Shown here piece after piece: positions 34,204-42,392 of a DNA stretch of 64,000 nucleotides. A model generated the notes under the pieces. It did not search any database. It had not been told where the DNA came from and saw only the letters and a list, made by a program, of their open reading frames with translations. A program made the translations under genes and the position numbers. Location of the stretch: the NCBI RefSeq assembly GCF_021390245.1, contig NZ_JAJUXH010000002.1, positions 434,001 through 498,000 of the forward strand. The letters are read 5' to 3'. Position 1 is the stretch's first letter. Each line of letters opens with the position of its first letter. The DNA is from Dyadobacter sp. CY323 (lineage in GTDB: Bacteria; Bacteroidota; Bacteroidia; Cytophagales; Spirosomataceae).

Positions 34204-35754
34204 TTATGCCAGTCGGATTTGCGCTGACAAGCGGTTTAATGCATTTTCAAGCCTCTGTATTACTTTGTCTTTTCCGAGAATTTCCATGATGATCATCAGA
34301 TCGGGCCCGGCGCCGGCGCCGGTTACTGCCAGCCTCAGTGCCTGCATGATCTTACTCATTTTAATGCCGTGCGATTCCATGGTTGCGGAGATCAATTCCT
34401 TCACATCATGTGCATTGAAATCACCTGAAAAAGCCGCGAATGCATCTTTTAAATGCGAAACCGCATTGACCGCTTCTTCATTCCACTTTTTCAATGCAAC
34501 CTCCGGATCATAATTTTCAGGTGCGCTAAACAAAAAGAGCGATTCACTGATAATTTCCTTAGTAAAATGAACACGGTCTTTCAGCAAATGGACAATCTGC
34601 GAAAGCTGCTCGTCCGTCACGTCAATGCCTTTTTCAGCATAAAATGGTTTCAATTCCGCAATAACAGCCGCATCATCAAGTTGTTTCAAATATTGCTGAT
34701 TGAACCAGTTTGCTTTTTGAATATCGAACCTTGCACCCGCCTTATGAACGCGCTCCAAACTGAAATTACTGATCAGTTCATCCATAGTAAACAACTCCTG
34801 CTCAGTACCTGAGTTCCAACCTAATAATGCAAGGAAATTGGCCGTTGCAGCAGGCAGATAACCTTCTTCACGGAATCCTCTGGCTTTGTCTCCTGAAACA
34901 GGATCCGTCCATTCCAATGGGAAAATCGGAAACCCGCCGAGGTCCGCATCGCGTTTTGACAACTTACCGTTTCCGTCTGGCTTAAGTAGTAAAGGTAAAT
35001 GCGCAAACTGCGGCATGGTACTTTCCCAGCCCAGGTAACGATAAAGCAAAACGTGCAATGGAGCCGATGGAAGCCATTCTTCTCCGCGGATCACATGGGT
35101 AATTCCCATCAAATGATCATCCACGATATTGGCCAAATGGTAAGTCGGCATTCCATCGGATTTCAAAAGGACCTTGTCGTCGATCTGGGAAGAATGCACC
35201 ACCACCCAGCCACGGATCAGGTCATTGAAACGGACCTCTTCTTTCGGCATAATCTTCATCCGGATCACGTAAGGTTCGCCACTTTCGAGCCGCGCCTTTG
35301 TTTCTTCTTTTGATAAAGTCAGCGAATTTGTCATTTCCATGCGTGTAATGGCATTATACTGCACAGCCGCAACTTTGGCAGCTTCCATTCGCTTGCGCAT
35401 TTCGTCCAGCTGCTCGGTCGTGTCAAATGCATAGTAAGCCTTGCCGTCTTCAATCAGCTTTTCGGCATACCCGCGGTACATTTCTTTCCGGTCCGACTGG
35501 CGGTAGGGTGCGTGCGGGCCGCCTTGTTGCGGGCCTTCGTCGATTTCAATTCCCAGCCATTCCAGTGCTTCAAGAATGTACGCTTCCGCTCCGGGAACGA
35601 AGCGATTTTGATCTGTATCTTCAATGCGAAGTAACATCTGGCCTCCCTGCTGACGTGCAAACAGATAGTTATACAAAGCAGTACGTACACCGCCAGCATG
35701 CAGCGGGCCGGTGGGACTGGGGGCAAATCTTACTCGAACGGGTGTTTTGGACAT
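34204..35754 (-). CDS. gltX: Glutamate--tRNA ligase
   Basis: Class I aminoacyl-tRNA synthetase charging tRNA-Glu. 516 residues, normal for the family. HIGH-equivalent HAGG at residues 19-22 in FAPSPTGPLHAGG and KMSKS-equivalent KLSKRDADLG in the middle. The RIEDTDQ and SDGMPTYHLANIVDD landmarks are present. C-terminal anticodon-binding domain intact. Confidence 0.97.
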   Translation of the reverse strand: MSKTPVRVRFAPSPTGPLHAGGVRTALYNYLFARQQGGQMLLRIEDTDQNRFVPGAEAYILEALEWLGIEIDEGPQQGGPHAPYRQSDRKEMYRGYAEKLIEDGKAYYAFDTTEQLDEMRKRMEAAKVAAVQYNAITRMEMTNSLTLSKEETKARLESGEPYVIRMKIMPKEEVRFNDLIRGWVVVHSSQIDDKVLLKSDGMPTYHLANIVDDHLMGITHVIRGEEWLPSAPLHVLLYRYLGWESTMPQFAHLPLLLKPDGNGKLSKRDADLGGFPIFPLEWTDPVSGDKARGFREEGYLPAATANFLALLGWNSGTEQELFTMDELISNFSLERVHKAGARFDIQKANWFNQQYLKQLDDAAVIAELKPFYAEKGIDVTDEQLSQIVHLLKDRVHFTKEIISESLFLFSAPENYDPEVALKKWNEEAVNAVSHLKDAFAAFSGDFNAHDVKELISATMESHGIKMSKIMQALRLAVTGAGAGPDLMIIMEILGKDKVIQRLENALNRLSAQIRLA

Positions 35755-35779
35755 TATTATGGGTACTTGAATATTGAAT

Positions 35780-35933
35780 TTGTCATGTTTTAGTCATTGG
35801 TGGTCATTTGTTGTCATTAATAGTCATTTTTTGTCAAAAGTTGTTTTATCGTTTCAATTCATCCCATCAAACAAATCCGAACCATCTCGAACAGCAAATG
35901 ACTACTCTTGACTATAAATGACCATCAATGACC
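35780..35933. repeat. Two opposed arrays of helically phased 10-bp repeats
   Basis: Left array 35791-35840 is five consecutive decamers of the form TnGTCAttnn (TAGTCATTGG, TGGTCATTTG, TTGTCATTAA, TAGTCATTTT, TTGTCAAAAG), with one more at 35780. Right array 35894-35933 is four decamers in inverse orientation (CAAATGACTA, CTCTTGACTA, TAAATGACCA, TCAATGACCA). The 53-nt centre is not repetitive. It fills the gap between the gltX start and the RidA stop. Confidence 0.85.
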
Positions 35934-35945
35934 ATAATTAAAGCA

Positions 35946-36314
35946 TCACTCCACCGCAATAACCGATATCTCCACATTCACATCTTTTGGCAACCTTGCA
36001 ACCTGAACGGTTTCACGGGCGGGAGGATCTTTTGGAAAAAAACTTCCGTAAACTTCATTCACCGCAGCGAAATCATTCATGTCTTTCAGGAAAATACTGG
36101 CTTTTACGACATTAGTAAAACCTAGCTTTGCGGCTCCGAGAATATGTCCGATGTTTTGCATAACGAGCCCGGTTTCGGCTTTTATGTCTCCCGACTTGGA
36201 AGCTTCGGCTGCAATTTGTCCCGAGACATAAACGGTTCCATTTATTTTAACAGCCTGACTGTAAGGCCCGATTGCGGCAGGCGCTTTATCTGAAAATATA
36301 ATTTCTTTTGGCAT
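35946..36314 (-). CDS. RidA family (YjgF) enamine/imine deaminase
   Basis: 122 residues from ATG 36314. Hydrolyses reactive 2-aminoacrylate-type enamines. Landmarks: APAAIGPYSQAV, VYVSGQIA and DPPARETVQVARLPKD, with the catalytic Arg in PARET. Trimeric cytosolic enzyme. Precedes gltX in transcription order, but the phased repeats separate them. Confidence 0.93.
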   Translation of the reverse strand: MPKEIIFSDKAPAAIGPYSQAVKINGTVYVSGQIAAEASKSGDIKAETGLVMQNIGHILGAAKLGFTNVVKASIFLKDMNDFAAVNEVYGSFFPKDPPARETVQVARLPKDVNVEISVIAVE

Positions 36315-36367
36315 AGTAATAAAGGATTGAGGCGGTAAAATTACCAAATAATGGTATGCACAATGAC

Positions 36368-36886
36368 TTATGCTACCTGAAAAAGCGCTTTTAACTCCGT
36401 TGCATCGGCAGGACTCATGCGGCCAGCCAGTACGAGCCGCAACTGGCGGCGTCGGAGTGCGCTCAAATGCAGTTCCTTCTCCTCATCCGTCTCGGGTTGC
36501 AAAGCAGGAACTTCAATGGGCCGACCGTTTTGATCGACGGCTACGAATGTATAAAATGCGCGATTCGTACTCACGCGCTGCCCGGCAGGTATATCTTCCG
36601 CCCATACTTCGAGAAAAACCTCCATCGACGAGTTAAATGCCCGGGTCACCTTCGCGCGCATTGTTACAATATTGCCCAGGCGGATAGGTTCTGTGAAGGA
36701 GACATTATCTACGGAAGCCGTGACTACAATGCGGTTTGAATGCTTTTGAGCAGAAATGGCTGCACAAATATCCATCCAATGCAAAAGCCTCCCGCCCATT
36801 AGATTGTTGAGAGTATTGGTATCGTTGGGAAGCACCATTTCGGTCATGGTCACTTCGGATTGATGTGGCTGCTTTGGTTTTAACAT
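36368..36886 (-). CDS. Acyl-CoA thioesterase (hotdog fold, YciA/BACH-like)
   Basis: 172 residues from ATG 36886. Hydrolyses acyl-CoA to free acid and CoA. LMGGRLLHWMDICAAISAQKHS contains the hotdog helix with the catalytic Asp, followed by VVTASVDNVSFTEPIRLGNIVTMRAKVT and a strand motif NRAFYTFVAVD. C-terminal tail helical. The preceding outer-membrane protein ends 17 nt upstream. Confidence 0.88.
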   Translation of the reverse strand: MLKPKQPHQSEVTMTEMVLPNDTNTLNNLMGGRLLHWMDICAAISAQKHSNRIVVTASVDNVSFTEPIRLGNIVTMRAKVTRAFNSSMEVFLEVWAEDIPAGQRVSTNRAFYTFVAVDQNGRPIEVPALQPETDEEKELHLSALRRRQLRLVLAGRMSPADATELKALFQVA

Positions 36887-36903
36887 ATTTGTGGTTTGAG
36901 ATC

Positions 36904-37746
36904 TCAAAATTTAGGGCAGCGTGTCTTTTTTCTTTCCAGAGCCTGCGTTCGGTTTCCGATGTGGTAAGTAACTCTTGCCTGTAAAAACAGATAGCTGTCT
37001 TTGCTTTGCGCGCTTCCCCGGTTCCATCCGGGCTGGCGGGGTTGTTCTCCGATTTCAGGGGAACGATCGGAAAGTCTCCTTGCCAGATCGCCGGGCAACT
37101 GGTCCGGATTGGGATAAACCGTACTGACATCATCCAGGTAGTCGGAATTGACAAAATTGTTACACAGCTCAACACCGAGGCTCAATCGATTTGTTGTTTT
37201 GAATGAAACACCGATTCCCCCGGTTAATACAAGTGGCAACCGGCTGTACTTAATGCCTTCGGTTGTCAACGGGGCCAGGCTGTACCATTGATCGTCCATT
37301 TTCGCTTTTGGATTAAGTAATGTAAAACCGATGCCCCCAAATAGGTAGGGATTAATGGGTGCCTGGCGATTAAATGAGAACAAATCGGCCTGAATGCCCA
37401 GGTTAAGATCTGGATTGAATGTCTTGAATGAAAGATTGTTTTGAAAATTCTTCGAGTATCTCTGGTCAGCAGAAACCTGGTAAAACCGGAGTTCTCCCCG
37501 GGCGCTCACATGTTCCGTCAGCCTGTAAAGTCCGCCAAGTGAAATGGATGGACCGAGACCCAGATGTTTCATATTCACGCCGTCGGCCAGATCTCCCATA
37601 TAATAGGCTACTCCCAGGCCGGCGGTAACACTTACGACGCCAAAAGGATTGATGTATCTGTTACCAAATTTGGATTTCCCCTGCCCAAAACTGTTTTCGG
37701 ATAGCCCGAGCACCAACACGATCAGCACTGTAAATTTCCATTTCAT
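36904..37746 (-). CDS. Outer-membrane beta-barrel protein (DUF6089-like)
   Basis: 280 residues with signal peptide (MKWKFTVLIVLVLGLSENSFG). Alternating hydrophobic strands (VVSVTAGLGVAYYMGDLAD, GLGPSISLGGLYRLTEHVSARGELRFY, PYLFGGIGFTLL, LTGGIGVSFKTTNRLSLGVEL) fit an eight-stranded barrel of the type grouped as DUF6089/porin-like. The C-terminal QARVTYHIG is followed by an unusual basic tail. Role unknown. Confidence 0.78.
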   Translation of the reverse strand: MKWKFTVLIVLVLGLSENSFGQGKSKFGNRYINPFGVVSVTAGLGVAYYMGDLADGVNMKHLGLGPSISLGGLYRLTEHVSARGELRFYQVSADQRYSKNFQNNLSFKTFNPDLNLGIQADLFSFNRQAPINPYLFGGIGFTLLNPKAKMDDQWYSLAPLTTEGIKYSRLPLVLTGGIGVSFKTTNRLSLGVELCNNFVNSDYLDDVSTVYPNPDQLPGDLARRLSDRSPEIGEQPRQPGWNRGSAQSKDSYLFLQARVTYHIGNRTQALERKKTRCPKF

Positions 37747-37850
37747 AACTTCCCTCCACCTTAGTCCGTTGAATGTCGCAAGTTGTAAAAGAAACTGATT
37801 TATCCCAAATTGTCTGCATATTCCGATGGTACTGCCCTATTAACAACATC

Positions 37851-37890
37851 AACATAAAAAAACCGCCTCGGAAGATCTGAGACGGTTTTT
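37851..37890 (-). terminator. Terminator after the DUF2807 gene
   Basis: AAAAACCGcCTC (37858-37869) and GAGaCGGTTTTT (37879-37890) form a stem; reading on the minus strand it ends in a T-run. Confidence 0.8.
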
Positions 37891-37913
37891 AATGCTACAA
37901 AATCGGCTGAACC

Positions 37914-38612
37914 TCAATCTGCTCTCTTCACAGAACTCGCACCTGAGGTACTTGAATGAATATCTTTGGCGCCACCTGAGTAGCGAATGCTGCTGGCACC
38001 ACTGGCTTCCGCATTGACAGTTGCGCTCGCGACGACCGCCGCGCTGCTTGCCCCGGAAGCATCGATGTTGGCCACTTTTGCAGAAAATTCTTTTCCTTTG
38101 AATGACGATGCTCCGCTCACTTCACCGGTTAAAACATCGCCCCTGCCCACAAGTGTGAGTGAAGACGCTCCGGATAAGTCAAATGTGATTTTAGGCGCAT
38201 TGCTGGAAATCATTACGGAAGATGCTCCGGATACTTCCACATCCAGGTTTTTGGTTGCAGGAAAATTCGCGACGGTAGCTTTGCTCGCTCCCGAAAAATC
38301 TACGGCTTCCAGCGATGGCATTGTAATGTTGACAGTTACCATTTTGCGGTTTTTATTCCAGCCATTGCTTTTGTAGCCGAGATGTAAAGTGCCGCCTTTT
38401 ACGGATGCTTCGATATCTTTCAGGTCTTCTTCGCGGCCGGAGGTGGTCACGCTGTAACCGCTGCCTTGTTTCACGTCTATTTTAAAAGCGCTGCCCATTG
38501 ACAATTTGTTGAAACCCGATGCGGAGAAATTCCTTGTATCCTGCGCGTTAATATTGAAAGAAAAAGCCGCCAGAATGATCGTAATGGCACTAAAAATAAA
38601 TTTTTTTTTCAT
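37914..38612 (-). CDS. Exported head-GIN domain protein (DUF2807)
   Basis: 232 residues from ATG 38612, signal peptide ending SFNINAQ. The body is a right-handed beta-helix of repeating GASS units (VSGASSVMIS, DLSGASSLTL, VSGASSFKG, DASGASSAAV, EASGASSIRY, TSGASSVKR), characteristic of DUF2807. It duplicates the C-terminal domain of the PspC-DUF2807 protein encoded 65 nt upstream and shares its direction, so the two probably act in the same envelope process. Confidence 0.87.
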   Translation of the reverse strand: MKKKFIFSAITIILAAFSFNINAQDTRNFSASGFNKLSMGSAFKIDVKQGSGYSVTTSGREEDLKDIEASVKGGTLHLGYKSNGWNKNRKMVTVNITMPSLEAVDFSGASKATVANFPATKNLDVEVSGASSVMISSNAPKITFDLSGASSLTLVGRGDVLTGEVSGASSFKGKEFSAKVANIDASGASSAAVVASATVNAEASGASSIRYSGGAKDIHSSTSGASSVKRAD

Positions 38613-38677
38613 GATATTCTTGATTTGGTCTTGCCTCAAAGATGACGTAAAATTTACGAAAGTTGCACGTCACTTAT

Positions 38678-41212
38678 TTATTCCTGCACATTAATTTTAC
38701 TTATTCCGCTTGCGTGACGGTCCAGGTTCGGGATTCTTCCCAATTCGATCTTGGATGCTCCCGAAGCTTCTACGTCTGCTTTCTCAATGTTCATTTCGGT
38801 TGCCTGCAATTTACAGGCACCATGTACATCAATGTTCGCGGATTTGGCCGAGCCTTTTAATGTCGCTTTCGATGCTCCGGATATACCCACCGTCAGTTGC
38901 TCGGTATTTACATTGATCTCCGATTTCGAAGCGCCGGTAATGTCTACATTTAACTTTGGCAAAGCCCCGAAACCACTTACAAGTGTTTTATTGGCACCTG
39001 ACAAAGAAATCCCCTCAATGGTAGGCATGGTAATGACAAGTCCAACTCTCTTATTTTCAAATAGATTGAACTCACTGGACCTTTTAACTTTCAAAGTCCC
39101 TTCTTCCACATACACTTTAATGTCGTCAATTGCATTCTCATCATCCGAATCCGCAGTCACGTTGTATTCATTTCCCTGGCGAACTACGATCGAATAGGCT
39201 CCTCCAATTTCAATTTTTCTGAAATCGGTCGCTGTGAATTGTTTGCTGTAACTCCCTTTCTGACCTAAATTAAGATCGCTGTCATCGTCAATATCAAATG
39301 AATATTCCGCATTATCATTGTTCTCATCCTCATTTTCGCTCGCTAAGAACCTTGCAGGTATGTTCGTACAAACCAGGCCGGAATCGCGACGGATTACCCA
39401 GGACAAGCTGTTCCACTGAACTTCATTGTTATCAAGGTGATATTTGTTCATGTTCGGATAGCTTCCATCCCAGTGACTCAGAGAGAAGTAAAAGTCTCGG
39501 GTCATGATAAACGGCTTGTTATAAGGAATGTTTAAAACCAGATCGATCCGCTGATCACGAAATGGACCTTTGCCAGCCAAAATCGGGCCTTCTGTGAAAG
39601 ATAAGGTTGAATCCTTTAACGTCAGATCATACTGTAACATGGCGGCATTCCTTTCCGCATCTTCGCGGCTGCGGCCTCTTGCAAAAAGTGTTTTTTCAAG
39701 CTTAATGCTGTCTGATGCGTTATAACCTGCGATTCGAAGATCGATATCTACATTCTCATCGTCGTAGGTACGTTCAAAATCCAGGGTTAACGTTCCTGCC
39801 GGAACTTTATAAAACTCGGTTTGCTCCACTTCGCCGCGTTTTGCGAAATTCCTTTGATAGGAAACGCCCCCGATCGTACTTCCGATGATGCCCACTATCC
39901 ACAATCCGAGCATGGTCAGCCAGACCGTGCCACCTACGATCCTTTTATTGGAAAGCAATGTGAGCCCGAGCAAAAGGAACGTGGCAAGAGGAACTGCGGC
40001 AACGAGTATACCCGAAAATATGAGGATGCCGGGTAATTCCTGCAATATCAAAAATGGCGCGGGCAGGTTGTCAAATTGCGATGCATTAGTCAGCCCGGTA
40101 GCTACGCCACCTGCGATTACCAATGCAATCAATGAAATGGCGGACATCGCAATCAGAAATGCCCCGATCAGTATCCTAAGAATAGGTCCGAGGCCTTTCA
40201 ATAACTTCCCCACAGCTGTAATGATCAATGCAATGGCGCGGAAAGGGAAAAGCAACACCTTGGTAAGCACATGCTCCTCGCCGGTTTTTTCATCCAGGTT
40301 CAAACTTTGCTTGATATTCGATTCGATATTGGAAAGCGTAATTGGCTCTCCCTGCATTTCCATTTTTTCAGTCAATGTATTCGCCGACGGCGCGATTACC
40401 CACAAAACAATGTAAATGAGAATGCCGGTACCGAAAAGCAAAATGGAAAGCACCCAAAGGAAACGCACAACGCCCAAATCAACCCCAAAATAGGATGATA
40501 CCCCTGCGGCGACCCCACCTACAACTTTACGATCGGGATTGCGATAGAACTTCTTGATTTTAGTATCTTCTTCGAGGACAGTCGAACCCGGAAATGCAAC
40601 CCACATGGCGATGTAAACCAATACCATGAAACCGGAAAGCGGCCCGAATTCATCTTCCATATTCAAACCCATCATTCCCGAACCAGCAGGCAAGCCTACC
40701 ACTGCAAAAAGGAACGCAAGTCTTACCCAAATCGGGTCCACGGTAAAGTAATGCGCTAAACCAGCCGCAACACCACCGAGTAATTTTCTTCGTAAGTCGC
40801 GGTAAAGCTTTCTTGGCGTTGCCGGTGTTACAGGCTCGGTAACGGGTGGAATGTAAGATGAAGAGAATGAAGGCTCTTCTTTTGATGCAGAAGTGTGCGG
40901 AGATGCCGACGTCAATGGATCCGCCAATATATCCTCAGCTTGTTCGATCGCCTCAAAATCTGCAACGGTACCCATTGCCAAAATGAGCTCATCTACATCT
41001 GAAAGCGATATAACCTGCTTGCTTTCAGCTTTTTGCTTATTTATAAATCGTTCCGCAATCCTACCTTCAATGTCGGATACGATTTCTTTACTGTCCGCAA
41101 AGGATGAAAAGTATTTTTGTATCGAATTAAGGTAGCCTTTCAATTTCTCGTACCCGTCTTCCTCAATGTGAAAGATGATACCACCTATATTAATGCTGAT
41201 TGTCTTTTTCAT
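38678..41212 (-). CDS. PspC-DUF2807 membrane protein
   Basis: 844 residues. N-terminal coiled region with homology to a PspC-associated cytoplasmic domain (about 1-90), two PspC domains (RDLRRKLLGGVAAGLAHYF and RNPDRKVVGGVAAGVSSYF, each with a membrane helix), then four to five hydrophobic helices and a C-terminal DUF2807 beta-helix (SLSGANKTLVSGFG, DITGASKSEI, GISGASKATL, EASGASKIELG). Membrane-anchored, with the PspC domains cytosolic. Its regulator gene, PadR-like, precedes it by 28 nt. In Proteobacteria PspC senses envelope stress; a similar role here is inferred. Confidence 0.88.
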   Translation of the reverse strand: MKKTISINIGGIIFHIEEDGYEKLKGYLNSIQKYFSSFADSKEIVSDIEGRIAERFINKQKAESKQVISLSDVDELILAMGTVADFEAIEQAEDILADPLTSASPHTSASKEEPSFSSSYIPPVTEPVTPATPRKLYRDLRRKLLGGVAAGLAHYFTVDPIWVRLAFLFAVVGLPAGSGMMGLNMEDEFGPLSGFMVLVYIAMWVAFPGSTVLEEDTKIKKFYRNPDRKVVGGVAAGVSSYFGVDLGVVRFLWVLSILLFGTGILIYIVLWVIAPSANTLTEKMEMQGEPITLSNIESNIKQSLNLDEKTGEEHVLTKVLLFPFRAIALIITAVGKLLKGLGPILRILIGAFLIAMSAISLIALVIAGGVATGLTNASQFDNLPAPFLILQELPGILIFSGILVAAVPLATFLLLGLTLLSNKRIVGGTVWLTMLGLWIVGIIGSTIGGVSYQRNFAKRGEVEQTEFYKVPAGTLTLDFERTYDDENVDIDLRIAGYNASDSIKLEKTLFARGRSREDAERNAAMLQYDLTLKDSTLSFTEGPILAGKGPFRDQRIDLVLNIPYNKPFIMTRDFYFSLSHWDGSYPNMNKYHLDNNEVQWNSLSWVIRRDSGLVCTNIPARFLASENEDENNDNAEYSFDIDDDSDLNLGQKGSYSKQFTATDFRKIEIGGAYSIVVRQGNEYNVTADSDDENAIDDIKVYVEEGTLKVKRSSEFNLFENKRVGLVITMPTIEGISLSGANKTLVSGFGALPKLNVDITGASKSEINVNTEQLTVGISGASKATLKGSAKSANIDVHGACKLQATEMNIEKADVEASGASKIELGRIPNLDRHASGISKINVQE

Positions 41213-41240
41213 GATTGAAATATCGAATGTCTCTAAATGA

Positions 41241-41615
41241 TCAGTTGGGGTCAGGAAGATTGCTTGCTGCCGTTTTGCTCAAATCCTCTGTACGTTGTAT
41301 CACAGTTTGTACAGATTCCGCCAGCTCAAACCATGTGGCCTGCATTGCATCCAGAAATATTTTCCCCTCATCCGTCAAAACATAATATTTCCTCGGAGGT
41401 CCGGAAGACGACTCCACCCATTTGTAATCCAGCCAGCCCGAGTTTTTTAACCTGGTAAGAAGCGGGTACAATGTTCCCTCAACCACCATAATGCGAGCGG
41501 ACGTTAGTTCATCCAACATATCTGAAGCATATACTTCGCCCCTCGAAATGATGTGCAGAATGCAGAATTCCAAAATTCCCTTCCGCATCTGCACTTGGGC
41601 ATTTTCAATATTCAT
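41241..41615 (-). CDS. PadR-family transcriptional regulator
   Basis: 124-residue winged-helix protein: QMRKGILEFCILHIISRGEVYASDMLDEL and the wing MVVEGTLYPLLTRLKNSGWLDYKW, PPRKYYVLTDEGK. C-terminal helix for dimerisation. Encoded just upstream of the PspC-DUF2807 gene on the same transcript, the common Bacteroidota arrangement, so it probably represses its own operon. A near-perfect palindrome overlaps its promoter. Confidence 0.9.
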   Translation of the reverse strand: MNIENAQVQMRKGILEFCILHIISRGEVYASDMLDELTSARIMVVEGTLYPLLTRLKNSGWLDYKWVESSSGPPRKYYVLTDEGKIFLDAMQATWFELAESVQTVIQRTEDLSKTAASNLPDPN

Positions 41616-41684
41616 GTGGTTTCATGTGTTAATTTAAATGAATAAGTTCATGGCTAATAGATAGGATTTGACCTTCTAACATAA

Positions 41685-41721
41685 CAAAGGTATACACAGG
41701 TACTTTGCGATGCAAGGTACC
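41685..41721 (-). promoter_or_regulatory. PadR promoter with overlapping palindromic operator
   Basis: Minus-strand TACCTTTG (41685-41692) is a perfect -7 box; a TTG-containing -33 element lies about 19-20 nt upstream. Over the -33 region is GGTACTTTGC-GAT-GCAAGGTACC (41699-41721), ten-bp arms with one mismatch, a plausible PadR binding site. Confidence 0.6.
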
Positions 41722-41851
41722 ATGTTAAAAAGATTCGTCGGTTATGAAGAATGGTTAATTTTATGGTTGACCGGCGGAATAACCGGATGGCCTTTTTTAA
41801 TGACCGATAAATTGAAATTTTGATTGACAAACCAACTAACAGCAAGTCATT

Positions 41852-42361
41852 TTGCGATCACAAACACAGCTTTATATCATCGCCGCAACGAGCGAAAACC
41901 GGGTAATCGGATCGGGTGACCACCTTCCCTGGCACCTTCCCGACGAATGGAAACATTTCAAAAAAGTGACTGCAGGAAAACCATTTATAATGGGAAGAAA
42001 GAGTTTCGAGGCGCCCGACGCATTACATTCTTCCTATCGAAATGTAATTGTCACATCCAAACCACCCGCACAAAATGATCCATTAACGGAATACGCAAAA
42101 GATATTCCTGCTGCTCTTGCGTTACTTTCTGACGAAACGGAAGTATTTGTATTAGGGGGCGCGTCAATTTTTGATCAGATGCTGCCCCTTGTACAAAAAC
42201 TTTTTTTAACCATTGTCCACGCACAAGTAGAAGGTGATGCTTTTTTTCCGGTTATAGATCAAAATGACTGGGAGCTCGTTAGTTCCGAATTTCACGGAAC
42301 CGATCCTGAACATATATACTCGTTTTCGATGAACTTGTATGTAAGGAAGGGAACTGGCTAG
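41852..42361 (+). CDS. folA: Dihydrofolate reductase
   Basis: Reduces dihydrofolate to tetrahydrofolate with NADPH. 169 residues. LYIIAATSENRVIGSGDHLPWHLPDEWKHFK contains the Met20-type loop and the conserved Trp and acidic residue (Asp in LPDEW); KPFIMGRKSFEA and FVLGGASIFDQ are the NADPH-binding blocks. The start is TTG at 41852: an in-frame TAA at 41837 leaves no ATG, and the next Met lies inside the fold. Confidence 0.95.
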   Translation: MRSQTQLYIIAATSENRVIGSGDHLPWHLPDEWKHFKKVTAGKPFIMGRKSFEAPDALHSSYRNVIVTSKPPAQNDPLTEYAKDIPAALALLSDETEVFVLGGASIFDQMLPLVQKLFLTIVHAQVEGDAFFPVIDQNDWELVSSEFHGTDPEHIYSFSMNLYVRKGTG

Positions 42362-42392
42362 GCGGAGCTGAATTTGTGCACCATTTACAACG

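Noticed and set aside
35780..35933. CRISPR array at the decamer repeats
   Set aside because: Unit is 10 bp without spacers, orientation flips in the middle, and no cas gene is present.
39885..40415. 176-codon frame antisense to the PspC-DUF2807 gene
   Set aside because: Lies within a clear multi-domain gene and has shadow-like composition (Met, Asn, Ser runs).
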